Made by a program: the position numbers and the translations under genes
DNA from: Paenibacillus antri
GTDB taxonomy: Bacteria > Bacillota > Bacilli > Paenibacillales > YIM-B00363
DNA length: 64,000 nucleotides
Direction of reading: 5' to 3'
NCBI RefSeq assembly: GCF_005765165.1
Contig: NZ_VCIW01000006.1
Location: 247,895 to 311,894 of the forward strand
The notes under the pieces: generated by a model
What the model saw: only the letters and a program-made list of their open reading frames with translations
The model's database searches: none
What the model was told of the DNA's origin: nothing
Shown here: positions 16,763 to 29,800 of the stretch, one piece after another
How the letters are laid out: each line of letters opens with the position of its first letter
How positions within the stretch are numbered: position 1 is the stretch's first letter

Positions 16763-17453
16763 ATGCCGGCTATGGACGCAATGAACGTAGCGGTGCTCGT
16801 CTTCCCGGGCTCGAACTGCGATATCGACTGCTATAAGGCCGTAGAGCACACGATTCGGCAGCCGGTCGAATACGTATGGCACCAAGCGACGGACCTGTCG
16901 AAGTTCGATTTGATCCTCGTGCCGGGCGGCTTCTCGTACGGCGATTACCTGCGCTGCGGCGCGATCGCCCGCTTCTCGCCGGTCATGGAGGAAGTGCGCA
17001 AGGCGGCGGAAGCCGGCAAGTACGTGCTCGGCATCTGCAACGGCTTTCAGATTTTGCTCGAATCCGGCCTGCTCCCGGGCGCGATGCGCCGCAACAACTC
17101 GCTGAAGTTCAAGTGCGCACCGACGACGCTCGAAGTCGCGAACAACGACACGGCGTTCACGCGCGACTACGCGGCGGGAGAGAAGATCCAGATCCCGATC
17201 GCGCACGGCGAAGGCAACTACTACTGCGACGACGAGACGCTCGCGCGCCTCGAGGCGAACCGGCAAATCGTGTTCCGCTACAGCGGGGAAAACCCGAACG
17301 GCTCGGTCGCCGACATCGCGGGCATTACGAACGAGCGCGGCAACGTGCTCGGCATGATGCCGCATCCGGAGCGGGCGGTCGACACGCTGCTCGGATCTAG
17401 CGACGGCAAGCGGATGTTCACGTCAGTCCTTACAGCATGGAGGGGAACCGCAC

Positions 17454-17479
<26 letters not shown>
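16763..17479 (+). CDS. purQ: Phosphoribosylformylglycinamidine synthase glutaminase subunit PurQ
   Basis: 238 residues, a class I glutamine amidotransferase supplying ammonia to PurL. The nucleophile Cys is in LGICNGFQ (about residue 92), and the His/Glu pair is in [10 protein letters not shown]. The ATG at 16763 follows GGGGAG; a later in-frame ATG at 16781 would give the more usual family start ([14 protein letters not shown]). The last 26 nt overlap the start of purL, which suggests translational coupling. Confidence 0.95.
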
Positions 17480-19708
<2,229 letters not shown>

Positions 19709-19709
<1 letters not shown>

Positions 19710-21208
19710 TGTCGTCAGCGTCTCGGAAACCGCATATGGATTCTAACTTGCAGCTGTGGACGGGCGACTACTTCAACGAGGGCGCCGACGACCGCGTGTT
19801 TTTCGATAAGCTTCGCGAGGAATGCGGCGTGTTCGGCGTATGGAACCATCCGGACGCTTCGTCGCTCTGCTACTACGGTCTGCACGCGCTGCAGCACCGC
19901 GGTCAGGAGAGCGGCGGCATCTGCACGGTGCATCGTCGCGAATTTCACTACCATCGCGGCATGGGGCTGGTCAAGGAAGTGTTCGACCAGCCTCGTCTCG
20001 AGGCGCTGCCGGGCAAGGTCGGCATCGGCCACGTCCGGTACTCGACGGCCGGCGAGAGCAAGCTCGCGAACGCGCAGCCGCTCGTGTTCAAGTGGCGCGA
20101 CGGCGACCTCGCGATCGCGACCAACGGCAATATCGTGAACGCGCCGGACATCCGGCGCGAGCTCGAGGAAGCCGGCTCGATCTTCCAAACGACGAGCGAT
20201 ACGGAGGTCGTCGCGCATCTCATCGCGCGCTCCAAGGCGCCGTCGATCGAGGAAGCGGTGAAGGAGTCGCTGCGGCGGCTGAACGGCGCGTTCGCGTTCG
20301 TGTTCATCACGAACGACAAGATGGTCGCGGCGCGCGACCAGCACGGCTTGCGCCCGTTCGTGCTCGGGCGGCTCGGCGACGCGTGGCTGTTCTCGTCGGA
20401 GACGTGCGCGTTCGACGCGGTCGGCGCGGAGTACGTGCGGGACGTGCGCCCGGGCGAGCTGCTCGTGTTCGACGCCGACGGCGTGCGCGAGGAGCGGTTC
20501 GCCGAGGCGGCGCCGAAGCGGGCGGTGTGCTCGATGGAGTATATTTACTTCGCTCGCCCGGACAGCGACGTCGACGAAGTGAACATCCACACGGCGCGCA
20601 AGAAGATGGGCAAGCGCCTCGCCATGGATTCGTTCGTCGACGCGGACGTCGTCACCGGCGTGCCGGATTCGTCGATTTCCGCGGCGATCGGCTTCGCGGA
20701 GCAGACGGGCATTCCGTACGAGCTCGGCTTGATCAAGAACCGTTACACCGGTCGGACGTTCATCCAGCCGTCGCAGGAGCTGCGCGAGCAGGGCGTGAAG
20801 ATGAAGCTGTCCGCGGTGCGCAAGGTCGTCGAAGGCAAGCGCGTCGTCATGATCGACGACTCGATCGTGCGCGGCACGACGTCGCGGCGCATCGTGAATT
20901 TGCTCCGAGAAGCGGGCGCGGTCGAGGTGCATGTGCGCATTACGTCGCCGCCTTTCGCGAACCCTTGCTTCTACGGCATCGATACGCCGACGCGGGGCGA
21001 GCTGATCGCCTCCTCGAAGTCGGTGGAGGAGATCCGGCAGCTGATCAACGCCGACTCGCTGTACTTCCTAAGCAAGGAAGGCTTGACGGAGTCGATCGGC
21101 GCTTCGGGCGCTCCGGCGGACGCCGGCTTCTGCATGGCGTGCTTCGACAACTGCTACCCGACGCTGTCGGAGGAAGAAGCGGAGAAAGCCGTCGCCGCGA
21201 AGTGCTAA
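19709..21208 (+). CDS. purF: Amidophosphoribosyltransferase
   Basis: 499 residues counted from the ATG overlapping the purL stop. It is the committing step: PRPP plus glutamine to phosphoribosylamine. The N-terminal nucleophile Cys39 (REECGVFGVW) is preceded by a propeptide longer than that of B. subtilis; an ATG at 19736 would shorten it by nine residues. The PRPP site VVMIDDSIVRGTTSRR is intact, and the C-terminal CMACFDNCYP carries Cys typical of the Fe-S-cluster PurF type. Confidence 0.95.
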
Positions 21209-21247
21209 GCGACGGCTGAAGCCGTGCCCTGGAGGGGCGGCGGAACG

Positions 21248-21571
21248 TAAGCGCGAATTCGCGCTTAGAGCGCCGGCCGTGGGCCGAATGGGCGGAAATA
21301 AGCGCGGATTCGCGCTTAGAATGCCGGCCGGGGCCAGAATGGACGAAAATAAGCGCGAATTCGCGCTTAGAGCGCCGTCCGTGGGCCGGATGGGCGGAAA
21401 TAAGCGCGGATTCGCGCTTAGAGCGCCGGCTGGGGCCCGATTGGTCGGAAATAAGCGCGGATTCGCGCTTAGAACGCTTCCGAGGCCCGATTGGTCGGAA
21501 ATAAGCGCAAAATTGAGCTTACAATACCGGAATGAGTCCATATGCCGGAAATAAGCGTAAAAATGCGGCTA
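21248..21571 (+). repeat. Seven-unit 50-51-bp tandem repeat array between purF and purM
   Basis: Units start at TAAGCGC at 21248, 21299, 21350, 21401, 21452, 21502 and 21552. The first five steps (21248 to 21452 and the start of the next) are 51, 51, 51, 51 and 50 bp, then 50. The unit core is a palindrome, TAAGCGCGAATTCGCGCTTA, followed by a GC-rich linker with GGGCCGAATGGGCGGAAA. The last two units are degenerate (TAAGCGCAAAATTGAGCTTA). The array fills most of the 390-nt gap and stops just before the purM ribosome-binding site. Because 51 is a multiple of three, frames stay open through it, but I do not regard these as genes. Confidence 0.9.
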
Positions 21572-21598
21572 CGAATAAAGTGTGAGGTGACTTGGCTC

Positions 21599-22645
21599 GT
21601 GTCAGAAGCGTATAAGCAAGCCGGGGTGAACATCGCCGCCGGCAACGAAGCGGTTGAGCGGATGAAACGGCACGTCGCCCGGACGACGCGCCCGGAAGTG
21701 ATCGGGGGCCTCGGCGGATTCGGCGGTCTGTTCGCCATGGATCGCGAAAAGTATAAAGAGCCGATCCTCGTCTCCGGCACGGACGGCGTAGGCACGAAGC
21801 TGAAGGTCGCGTTCGCGGCCGACAAGCACGACACCGTCGGCATCGACGCGGTCGCGATGTGCGTCAACGACATCGTCGTCCAAGGCGCCGAGCCGCTGTT
21901 TTTCCTCGACTACTTGGCGGTCGGCGTGCTCGAGCCGGGTAAGGTCGAGCAGATCGTTGCGGGCGTAGCGGAAGGCTGCGTCCAAGCGGGCTGCGCGCTC
22001 ATCGGCGGCGAGACGGCCGAGATGCCGAGCATGTACCAGGACGGCGAATACGACATCGCGGGCTTCACGGTCGGCGTCGTCGAGAAGTCGAAGATGATCG
22101 ACGGCAGCACGGTTCGCGCGGGCGACGCCATCATCGGCCTCGCGTCGAGCGGCGTGCACAGCAACGGCTTCAGCCTCGTGCGCAAGCTCCTCCTCGACAG
22201 CGGCAAGTACGGCGTGAACGACGTCGTGCCGGCGCTCGGAGAAGGCGTTACGGTCGGCGAAGCGCTGCTCGCGCCGACGCGCATTTACGTGAAGCCTGTA
22301 CTGGCATTGCTTGAGAAAGTCGCGGTGCGCGGCATGGCGCACATTACGGGCGGCGGCTTCATCGAAAACATTCCGCGCGTTTTGCCTTCGAACGTCAACG
22401 CGCACATCAAGCTCGGCTCCTGGCCGATGCCGAAGATCTTCGGCTTGCTTCGCTCCGAAGGCAACCTGACGCACGACGACTGCTACCGCACGTTCAACAT
22501 GGGCATCGGCTATGTCATCGTCGTGCCGGCGGACGAGCGCGAAGCGGCGCTGGAAGCGCTCCGCGCCGCGGGCGAGACGCCGTACGAGATCGGCGTCGTC
22601 ACCGAAGGCACAGGCGTCGTCACGTTCGAAGGGACCGAAGCGTAA
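21599..22645 (+). CDS. purM: Phosphoribosylformylglycinamidine cyclo-ligase
   Basis: 348 residues. It closes FGAM to AIR using ATP. Signatures are [25 protein letters not shown] and [17 protein letters not shown] chose the GTG at 21599, which gives [19 protein letters not shown] and has GAGGTGA eight bases upstream; the longer frame from 21542 begins inside the repeat array. The purN ATG follows the stop without a gap. Confidence 0.95.
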   Translation: MSEAYKQAGVNIAAGNEAVERMKRHVARTTRPEVIGGLGGFGGLFAMDREKYKEPILVSGTDGVGTKLKVAFAADKHDTVGIDAVAMCVNDIVVQGAEPLFFLDYLAVGVLEPGKVEQIVAGVAEGCVQAGCALIGGETAEMPSMYQDGEYDIAGFTVGVVEKSKMIDGSTVRAGDAIIGLASSGVHSNGFSLVRKLLLDSGKYGVNDVVPALGEGVTVGEALLAPTRIYVKPVLALLEKVAVRGMAHITGGGFIENIPRVLPSNVNAHIKLGSWPMPKIFGLLRSEGNLTHDDCYRTFNMGIGYVIVVPADEREAALEALRAAGETPYEIGVVTEGTGVVTFEGTEA

Positions 22646-23272
22646 ATGGCGCGTAAGCTTGTAGCCGTCTTCGCTTCGGGCTCCGGCTCGAACTTCGAAG
22701 CGGTGGTCTCGGCGGTCGCCGGGGACGCCGCTTCGCCGTATGAGGTGTCGCTGCTCGTCTGCGACAAGCCGGGCGCCGCGGCGATCGCGCGCGCGGAGCG
22801 GCTCGGCGTCCCCGTGTACGCGGTGCGCCCGAAGTCGTACCCCTCGCGCGAGGCGTACGAGGCGGACGTCGTCCGCGAGCTGCGCGCGCGCGGGATCGAC
22901 TTCGTCGTGCTCGCCGGCTACATGCGTCTCATCACCGCCACCTTGCTCGATGCGTATCCGAATCGGATTCTTAACATTCATCCTTCCTTGCTGCCTGCAT
23001 TCCCGGGGCTGCACGCCGTCGAGCAGGCGCTGGAATACGGCGCGAAGGCGGCGGGGGTGACGGTGCATTTCGTCGACGGGGGCATGGACAGCGGCGCGAT
23101 CATCGCGCAGGAAGCGCTCGCCGTGCGCGACGACGATACGCCGGAGACGCTGTATCCGCGCATCCAAGCGATCGAGCATCGGCTGTATCCCGCCGTCGTG
23201 CGCGCCTTCGCCGAAGACCGCGTGCGCCTCGACGGCCGTCGCGTCACGGTGGAAGGCGGACTAGGACTGTAG
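22646..23272 (+). CDS. purN: Phosphoribosylglycinamide formyltransferase
   Basis: 208 residues. It transfers a formyl group from 10-formyl-tetrahydrofolate to GAR, giving FGAR. The catalytic Asn-His-Asp set is visible in NIHPSLLPAFPG and HFVDGGMDSGAIIAQ, with ASGSGSNFEA near the N-terminus. The ATG directly abuts the purM stop, so its translation is probably coupled. Confidence 0.96.
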   Translation: MARKLVAVFASGSGSNFEAVVSAVAGDAASPYEVSLLVCDKPGAAAIARAERLGVPVYAVRPKSYPSREAYEADVVRELRARGIDFVVLAGYMRLITATLLDAYPNRILNIHPSLLPAFPGLHAVEQALEYGAKAAGVTVHFVDGGMDSGAIIAQEALAVRDDDTPETLYPRIQAIEHRLYPAVVRAFAEDRVRLDGRRVTVEGGLGL

Positions 23273-23310
23273 GGGAAGGCAAGTGGGGCGGTGTCGGGGG
23301 ATGCGGTTGT

Positions 23311-23440
23311 TTTCCTTTGCTCAGAGCGAGGGGGCGGTGAAGAGGGGCCGCGGTCCTTTCCGACCTGATTCCCTTTGTTCAGGGAGGAGGGGGATGTGTC
23401 GGGTTCCGCACTCCTTTCCGACCTGATTTCCTCTGCTCAG
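23311..23440 (+). repeat. Dispersed 30-nt repeat, copies 4 to 6, in the purN-purH gap
   Basis: The best copy (23411-23440) begins CTCCTTTCCGACCTG and ends CTCTGCTCAG. Another lies at 23354-23382 with small changes, and a half copy (TTTCCTTTGCTCAG) at 23311-23324. The spacers are G-rich. The rest of the 387-nt gap holds a GGCGCGAA/TTCGCGCC hairpin at about 23582-23600 that lacks a T-run, and I see nothing else. Confidence 0.78.
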
Positions 23441-23659
23441 AAGCTGGGGCGAACGCTCCAGGGTGCGGAAAATCTCAGATGTCCAGAGGGATCGCGTTAC
23501 AAGTAACTAGTGTGTCCGGCGGTCGGCGGGAGTACGAGGCAGACGCCGGGCCCCCCAGATTCGCGAAGCGAAACATCAACGGCGCGAACCTTTCGCGCCG
23601 CGATACATATACCCCGTGAAGGATGCGGGGAGAATACCATTTTCCTAGGAGGTACTATT

Positions 23660-25198
23660 GTGGCGAACAGAAGGGCGCTCATCAGCGTATCGGATAAGAC
23701 CGGAATCGACGCGTTCGCGGCGGAGCTCGTGAAGCTCGGCTTCGAAATCATCAGCACCGGGGGGACCAAGACGCTGTTCGAGAGCAAAGGCATTCCGGTC
23801 ACCGGCATCAGCGACGTAACGGGCTTTCCGGAAATACTCGACGGCCGCGTGAAGACGCTGCACCCGGCGGTGCACAGCGGACTTCTCTCCGTACGCGACA
23901 GCGAGGAGCACCGGCAGCAGATGCAGGAGCTGAACCTCGGTTACATCGATCTCGTGGCGGTCAACCTGTACCCGTTCCAGGCGACGATTTCGAAGCCGAA
24001 CGTGTCGTACGAAGACGCTATCGAAAACATCGACATCGGCGGCCCGTCCATGCTGCGCAGCGCCGCGAAAAACCACGCATTCGTAACGGTTATCGTCGAC
24101 GCGGCGGATTACCCGCAGGTGCTCGAGGAGCTCCGCGCGAACGGCGATACGACGCTCGACACCCGGAAGAAGCTGGCCGCCAAGACGTTCCGCCACACCT
24201 CCGCCTACGATGCGCTCATCGGCGACTACCTGACGACGAAGCTCGGGGAGACGCTGCCGGAGCGAGTTACAGTTACCTACGAAAAGGTCCAAGACCTCCG
24301 CTACGGCGAAAACCCGCATCAAGCGGCAGCCTTTTACAAGAAGCCTCTAGCCGGTGCAGGCAGCCTCGCGAACGCGCAGCAGCTGCACGGCAAGGAGCTT
24401 AGCTACAACAACATCAACGACGCGAACGCGGCGCTGCAGATTCTTCGCGAATTTACGGACGAGCCGGCCGCCGTCGCGGTTAAGCATATGAACCCGTGTG
24501 GCGTGGGGATCGGGTCCGACATTTTCAACGCATATACCAAAGCTTATGAGGCCGACCCGACGTCGATCTTCGGTGGCATCGTGGCGCTGAACCGTCCGGT
24601 AGACGCGGCGACGGCGGCGAAGCTGAACGAAATTTTCCTCGAGATCGTCATCGCCCCGGACTATGCGCCGGACGCGCTCGACATTCTCATGAAGAAGAAA
24701 AACATCCGTCTCTTGAAATTGCCGTTCGTGCCGACGGAGGACAGATACTTGGTGACGTCCGTCGAGGGCGGCATGCTGTTCCAAGAGACGGACACGAAGC
24801 AAATTACGGCGGCGGACCTGAAGGTCGTCACGGAGCGCGCGCCGACGGAAGAAGAGCTGAAGCAGCTGCTTTTCGCGTGGAAGGTCGTCAAGCACGTGAA
24901 GTCCAACGCGATCGCGCTGGCGAACGACAACATGACGATCGGCATCGGCGCCGGTCAGATGAACCGCGTCGGCTCTGCACGAATTGCGCTTGAGCAAGCT
25001 GGCGAAAAGGCGCAAGGGTCGGCCCTCGCCTCCGACGCGTTCTTCCCGATGGGCGACACGGTCGAGCTCGCGGCGAAATACGGCGTGAAAGCGATCATCC
25101 AGCCGGGCGGTTCCATCAAGGACGACGAGTCGATCGCGGCGGCGAACGCGGCCGGCATCGCGATGGTGTTCACGGGCGTGCGCCACTTCAAACACTAA
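23660..25198 (+). CDS. purH: Bifunctional AICAR transformylase / IMP cyclohydrolase
   Basis: 512 residues. The N-terminal MGS-like domain (about 1-200, [14 protein letters not shown] and IISTGGT) closes FAICAR to IMP. The C-terminal domain formylates AICAR and carries [10 protein letters not shown] and the Lys-His pair in VKHMNPCG. The start is GTG at 23660 with a near-perfect TAGGAGGT seven bases upstream; the longer frame from 23510 is rejected for lack of any site. It is separated from purN by a repeat-filled gap but stays in operon order. Confidence 0.96.
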   Translation: MANRRALISVSDKTGIDAFAAELVKLGFEIISTGGTKTLFESKGIPVTGISDVTGFPEILDGRVKTLHPAVHSGLLSVRDSEEHRQQMQELNLGYIDLVAVNLYPFQATISKPNVSYEDAIENIDIGGPSMLRSAAKNHAFVTVIVDAADYPQVLEELRANGDTTLDTRKKLAAKTFRHTSAYDALIGDYLTTKLGETLPERVTVTYEKVQDLRYGENPHQAAAFYKKPLAGAGSLANAQQLHGKELSYNNINDANAALQILREFTDEPAAVAVKHMNPCGVGIGSDIFNAYTKAYEADPTSIFGGIVALNRPVDAATAAKLNEIFLEIVIAPDYAPDALDILMKKKNIRLLKLPFVPTEDRYLVTSVEGGMLFQETDTKQITAADLKVVTERAPTEEELKQLLFAWKVVKHVKSNAIALANDNMTIGIGAGQMNRVGSARIALEQAGEKAQGSALASDAFFPMGDTVELAAKYGVKAIIQPGGSIKDDESIAAANAAGIAMVFTGVRHFKH

Positions 25199-25377
25199 GC
25201 ATAACTGCAATTGTGCAGTAAATACCGGCGGCGGTGGCGTCGGAGCGGGGAGTAGCTGCATAAATACACTTATTTGTCGGGAAAATGGCACCCGTGCGCT
25301 GAAATAGCTGCACTTTTGCAGGTATGGGGCCGAAATGGGCGGATTTTTCGAGAAATAGATGTACTTTTGCATTTAGC
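25199..25377 (+). repeat. Short GCA/TGC palindromic repeats between purH and purD
   Basis: Four related units: ATAACTGCAATTGTGCAG near 25202, GTAGCTGCATAAATACAC near 25252, AAATAGCTGCACTTTTGCAG near 25303 and AAATAGATGTACTTTTGCAT near 25353, spaced by about 50 nt. They belong to the same family as the purK-purB units and fill the 227-nt gap up to the purD ribosome-binding site. Confidence 0.75.
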
Positions 25378-25425
25378 TTCGTCGCTTCGCATGCCGCCTC
25401 CCTGAACAAGGAGGACGACACGCGC

Positions 25426-26688
25426 ATGAACATTCTCGTAGTAGGCCGCGGCGGCCGCGAGCATACGATCTGCTGGAAGCTGAGCCAGAGCCCGAAGGTG
25501 AGCAAGCTGTACTGCGCGCCGGGTAACGCCGGCATCGCGAGCGTAGCGGAGCTCGTCGCCATCAACGAAGGCGAGTTCGACAAGCTGACGGCATGGGCGA
25601 AGGCGAACGCCATCGACCTCGCGGTCATCGGACCGGAGGATCCGCTGTTCGAAGGGATCGCGGACGCGTTCGAGGCGGCTGGAGTGAAGGTGTTCGGCCC
25701 GAGCAAGGCGGCGGCGATCATCGAAGGGTCCAAGTCGTTCACGAAGGACCTTATGAAGAAATACAACATCCCGACGGCCGCGTACGAGACGTTCACGGAT
25801 TTCGACACGGCGCTCGCCTACGTGAAGGCGCAGGGTGCGCCGATCGTCATCAAGGCCGACGGGCTCGCAGCGGGCAAAGGCGTTACCGTCGCGCAGACGC
25901 TTCCGGAAGCCGAAGAGGCGCTCCGCACGATCATGCTCGACAAGGCGTTCGGCCAGGCGGGGGATAAGGTCGTTATTGAGGAGTGCCTGTTCGGACAAGA
26001 AATGAGCATTCTGAGCTTCGTCGACGGCGAAACCGTTCGCCCGATGCCGGAAGCGCAGGACCACAAGCCGATCTTCGACAACGACAAGGGCCCGAACACG
26101 GGCGGCATGGGCACGTATTCGCCGGTGCCGCACATGCCGAAGTCGGTGTACGACGAAGCGGTGCGCACGATCATCGAGCCGACGGCGCGCGCGATGGTGG
26201 CGGAGGGTCGGACGTTCCGCGGCGTGCTGTTCGCGGGGCTCATGATCACGCCCGAAGGCAAGCCGAAGACGATCGAGTTTAACTGCCGTTTCGGCGATCC
26301 GGAGACGCAAGTCGTGCTGTCCCGCCTCGAGTCGGACCTGCTTGACTTGTTCCTCGCGACGGTCGATGGCCGTCTCGCCGAGGTACAGCCGAAGTGGAGC
26401 GACGACTCCGCGGTATGCGTCGTGCTCGCGGCCGGCGGCTACCCGGGCTCGTACAAGAAAGGCGACGTCATCGACGGCTTAGATGCGGTGACGGAGTCGA
26501 CCGTGTTCCATGCGGGCACGGCGCTCGACGCGGACGGTCGCATCGTTACAAACGGCGGCCGCCTGCTCGGCGTCACCGCCACGGGCGCGACGATCGACGA
26601 AGCCCGCCGCAAGGCGTACACCGACGTCGACCGCATCCGCTACGAGGGCAAGCAGTACCGGACGGACATCGGCAAGAAGGCGTTATAA
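25426..26688 (+). CDS. purD: Phosphoribosylamine-glycine ligase (GAR synthetase)
   Basis: 420 residues, an ATP-grasp enzyme joining phosphoribosylamine and glycine. The N-terminus has VVGRGGREHTICWKL; the ATP-grasp core shows KADGLAAGKGVTVA, GPNTGGMGTYSP and EFNCRFGDPETQ. The ATG at 25426 follows AAGGAGGA by ten bases; upstream in-frame starts lie in repeat DNA. It is the last gene of the operon. Its final 34 coding bases, with the terminator behind them, reappear at 40747-40822. Confidence 0.97.
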   Translation: MNILVVGRGGREHTICWKLSQSPKVSKLYCAPGNAGIASVAELVAINEGEFDKLTAWAKANAIDLAVIGPEDPLFEGIADAFEAAGVKVFGPSKAAAIIEGSKSFTKDLMKKYNIPTAAYETFTDFDTALAYVKAQGAPIVIKADGLAAGKGVTVAQTLPEAEEALRTIMLDKAFGQAGDKVVIEECLFGQEMSILSFVDGETVRPMPEAQDHKPIFDNDKGPNTGGMGTYSPVPHMPKSVYDEAVRTIIEPTARAMVAEGRTFRGVLFAGLMITPEGKPKTIEFNCRFGDPETQVVLSRLESDLLDLFLATVDGRLAEVQPKWSDDSAVCVVLAAGGYPGSYKKGDVIDGLDAVTESTVFHAGTALDADGRIVTNGGRLLGVTATGATIDEARRKAYTDVDRIRYEGKQYRTDIGKKAL

Positions 26689-26731
26689 TTGGAGAAGGCG
26701 TCGTTCCCTGCGCGGGAGCGGCGCTTTTCCA
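26655..26731 (+). repeat. purD tail and terminator, original copy of a 76-nt duplicated segment
   Basis: GTACCGGACGGACATCGGCA and the bases after it match 40747-40822 at about 90 percent, with the first 30 positions identical. This copy keeps the TAA stop of purD and the terminator; the other copy does not keep the stop. Confidence 0.85.
26697..26731 (+). terminator. Terminator of the purine operon
   Basis: GGCGTCGTTCCC and GGGAGCGGCGC form a stem with wobbles, followed by TTTTCC. It belongs to a recognisable local terminator type (GCGTCG ... GCGGCG-TTTT) seen also at 35120, 40933 and 50691. Confidence 0.8.
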
Positions 26732-26839
26732 ATTTCATGAGCAAAAAGTTATCCTAAAAAAAGGATTCTGTAAATTTGTGCAGAAGAAAATAGAATATTG
26801 TAAAACTTTGTAGACTAATTTGTGGGCTGGTGACTATTA

Positions 26840-29800
26840 TTGGCAAGATTTTCGGATATTGAGAAAGAATTAATGGATAACATACGTGATGATAGACTTC
26901 TTACAAGTCTAGCTGAAATTAGAGAAGCTATGGAAGATATATGGGGGATGGATACACCGCGAATAATACAAGATTATACAGACCACGGTGAAAAACACTG
27001 TGAAAGATTAGTTTATTTCTGCAGTAAACTTCTTGAAGCAAACAGTGGCAAAAAACTTTCTTCAATAGAAATGTATTTGTTATTGGCTGGAGTTTACCTC
27101 CATGATATCGGAATGCAATGTGATGTAGTAAAGCACCCAGAGATCTTTGAGAAATCAAAACAATTAGGTGCAAGTTTCGATGTTGAATTTGTCGAAAGAG
27201 GTTCAAGTAATTACAATTATGACGAACAAAAAAGCATAAGACAAAACCATAATTATTTATCAATAGCTTGGATCGACTACGCCAACCGTACTGGGAATAC
27301 GGTGCTTGGTAAAGCATCAAAAAGTATCCCTGAGGATTTAGTTGATGATCTTATGGATATTTGTCTATATCATACCAAATTACTGATTACGAACTGTACT
27401 CTAATATCTAACTTTGATCCAGAGATTCGAAAGCAATTAGTTGCTTCAATCCTTAGATTTTCTGATGAACTGGATATTGATAGCAATAGAGTTTCTATAC
27501 AAACTGTAAAAACTTTCAATATTAATCCGTTTAATGCCTTTTATTGGTGGGCGCATGAAAAAACTAGAATTACGTTTAAAGCAAGAAATGTAATCACCAT
27601 TAATATTAGGTTAAATACTACAGACGAAATTGAATATGGGGATTTCTTTTTTACTAATTTCATTGCAGAATTTCAAAGTAAAAACAAGCCGGTTTTAACA
27701 ATTTTGGCACAGAACAATATTCCTATGGTAATTGACGACGAATCAAAAGTAATAGGAAGCGATAGAATTGAAAAGTTGCCAATTGAAATAGTCGGTATTA
27801 TCAACTCACTAAAAAAAAAAAATGATCCATATTTTGAATTAGCGCATGAAGTCAGAACTTGGCTTAGGGCAATAAATTATGAAGTAACTGAACCGAGGAA
27901 AATAAATGATCGCGCAATTGATATGTATGCAACTTTAGAACAAGGAACAATAAAACAAAAAATACTTGTTCGGTGCATCGGAGGTGAAATAACTCACCAT
28001 GATGTTGAAACTTTAGACAATACACTTGACAGGAAAATACCTCAGGGAATATTAATATGTGATCAAAGAGTATCAAAGCAAGCTAGAACTAGAGTTACTA
28101 CTATAGAAGGAATAGAAATATTTAATCTTTCAGAATTTCTGCATAATAAAGTTCTTGGCCCTTACTTTAGTAGCTTAAAAGCACTGGTTGAGAATGATAA
28201 GATAAACGAGCTTTATGTCGATCTGAATTGCTATAAACAAGAAATGGACGAAAGTGGAGTGGTATTAAATACTGACTCATATAGTAGCATCGTCAGCTAT
28301 ATTGACAGTTGGTTAAAAGAACGGGGCAAGATGCATGTTTCGTTGTTAGGTGAGTTCGGGTCAGGTAAAACATGGTTTTGTCGGTACTATGCGTACAGGC
28401 AGATGGGAAGGTACATTAAGGATCCAATAAATGAGAGACTACCGATTCTTCTTACACTTAGATCATTCTCAAAACAAATGGACGTTAGACAACTTATTAA
28501 CGAGGCATTCGTCGAGCAATATAAGTTGCCCTTCTTGGGTAATCCATTTGAATTTTTCCAAGAAATTAATAGGCGAGGGAAGCTAGTATTAATCTTGGAT
28601 GGATTTGACGAAATGGCAAGACAAGTGGACTATCAAACAGTTGTTGACAATTTTTGGGAATTAGCAAAACTGGCTCATGAGAATAGCAAAGTCATATTAA
28701 CTAGCCGTACTGAATATTTCCGCCTTGCGAAAGAATCAGAGAAAATTTTGGCTGGAGAGGAATTTGGGAGGCGTATGTTAGTCCTAGAGCCTCCCAAATT
28801 CGAAGTAGTCTATATTCAGCAGTTTAATGACAAGCAAATCAAACAAGTTATTTTCAATAAGTTGGGAAATGAAAAGGGAAAAGATATATCCGAGCAGATA
28901 TTAAGAAACCCAAACTTATCCGAGATGGCTAGAAAACCAGTATTAATAGAATTATTGCTTGCTGCATTGGAGGAAGTAAATGCAGAGCGGCTTGACAGTT
29001 CGGCGAAAGTCTATTTATATGCAACGGATAAGCTACTTTTACGAAATATTACACAAATGAAAACCTTTACTTCAACATCAGATAAGTTATTTTTCTTATG
29101 CGAATTGGCGTGGGAAATGCTTTATAGTGGAAACCTTCAAGTGCACTTTACTACAATACCTCACAGGATAAAGGAGTATTTTGGTGAAAAGATAAAAGAT
29201 CAACATGAACTTGATACATGGGACTTTGACCTAAGAAGTCAGACTTTGTTACATAGGAATGCAGCTGGGTATTATGAATTTGCACATAAGAGTTTAGCTG
29301 AATACTTTGTGGCTTTTAAATTTGCAGCAGAATTAGGCAATATGTCAAATGATTTTGTTGTAACTTATTCTGAATTAAATGGTGATCCTTGTGAGATCCC
29401 CATGAGGAAGAAAGACTGTTTTGAACTATCAGTGACTTTCGGAGAAATTCCTTTACGTAACGAAAGAATGAATGCCGTTAAAGATTTCTTAGTTGACATA
29501 GTTTCTTCCGGCAAAAATGAAGAGGAACTTTTTCACTTAGTTGAAGGAACTAGAGGTCAAACCTTCGATCAGGTAAAATATGTCGGCGGAAATTCGATGA
29601 CACTTCTACGCTTATTAGGGGCAGAATTTAAACTGAGAGATTTTTCAAGGACCATTATAGATGGAGCGGACTTAATAAATACAGATTTAACTGAATGCAA
29701 TTTTGAATATTCCTCCCTTAAAGAGGCAAACTTATCTGGGTGTGTGCTTAAGAGTACAAATTTCAGTAATTCGGATGTAAGTGATATAGTTTTACACGAA

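Noticed and set aside
21068..21554. Open frames on both strands through the purF-purM repeats, encoding 17-residue peptide repeats
   Set aside because: The 51-bp unit is a multiple of three, so frames stay open by arithmetic. Unit lengths of 50 at the end, palindromic cores and lack of ribosome-binding sites point to non-coding repeats.
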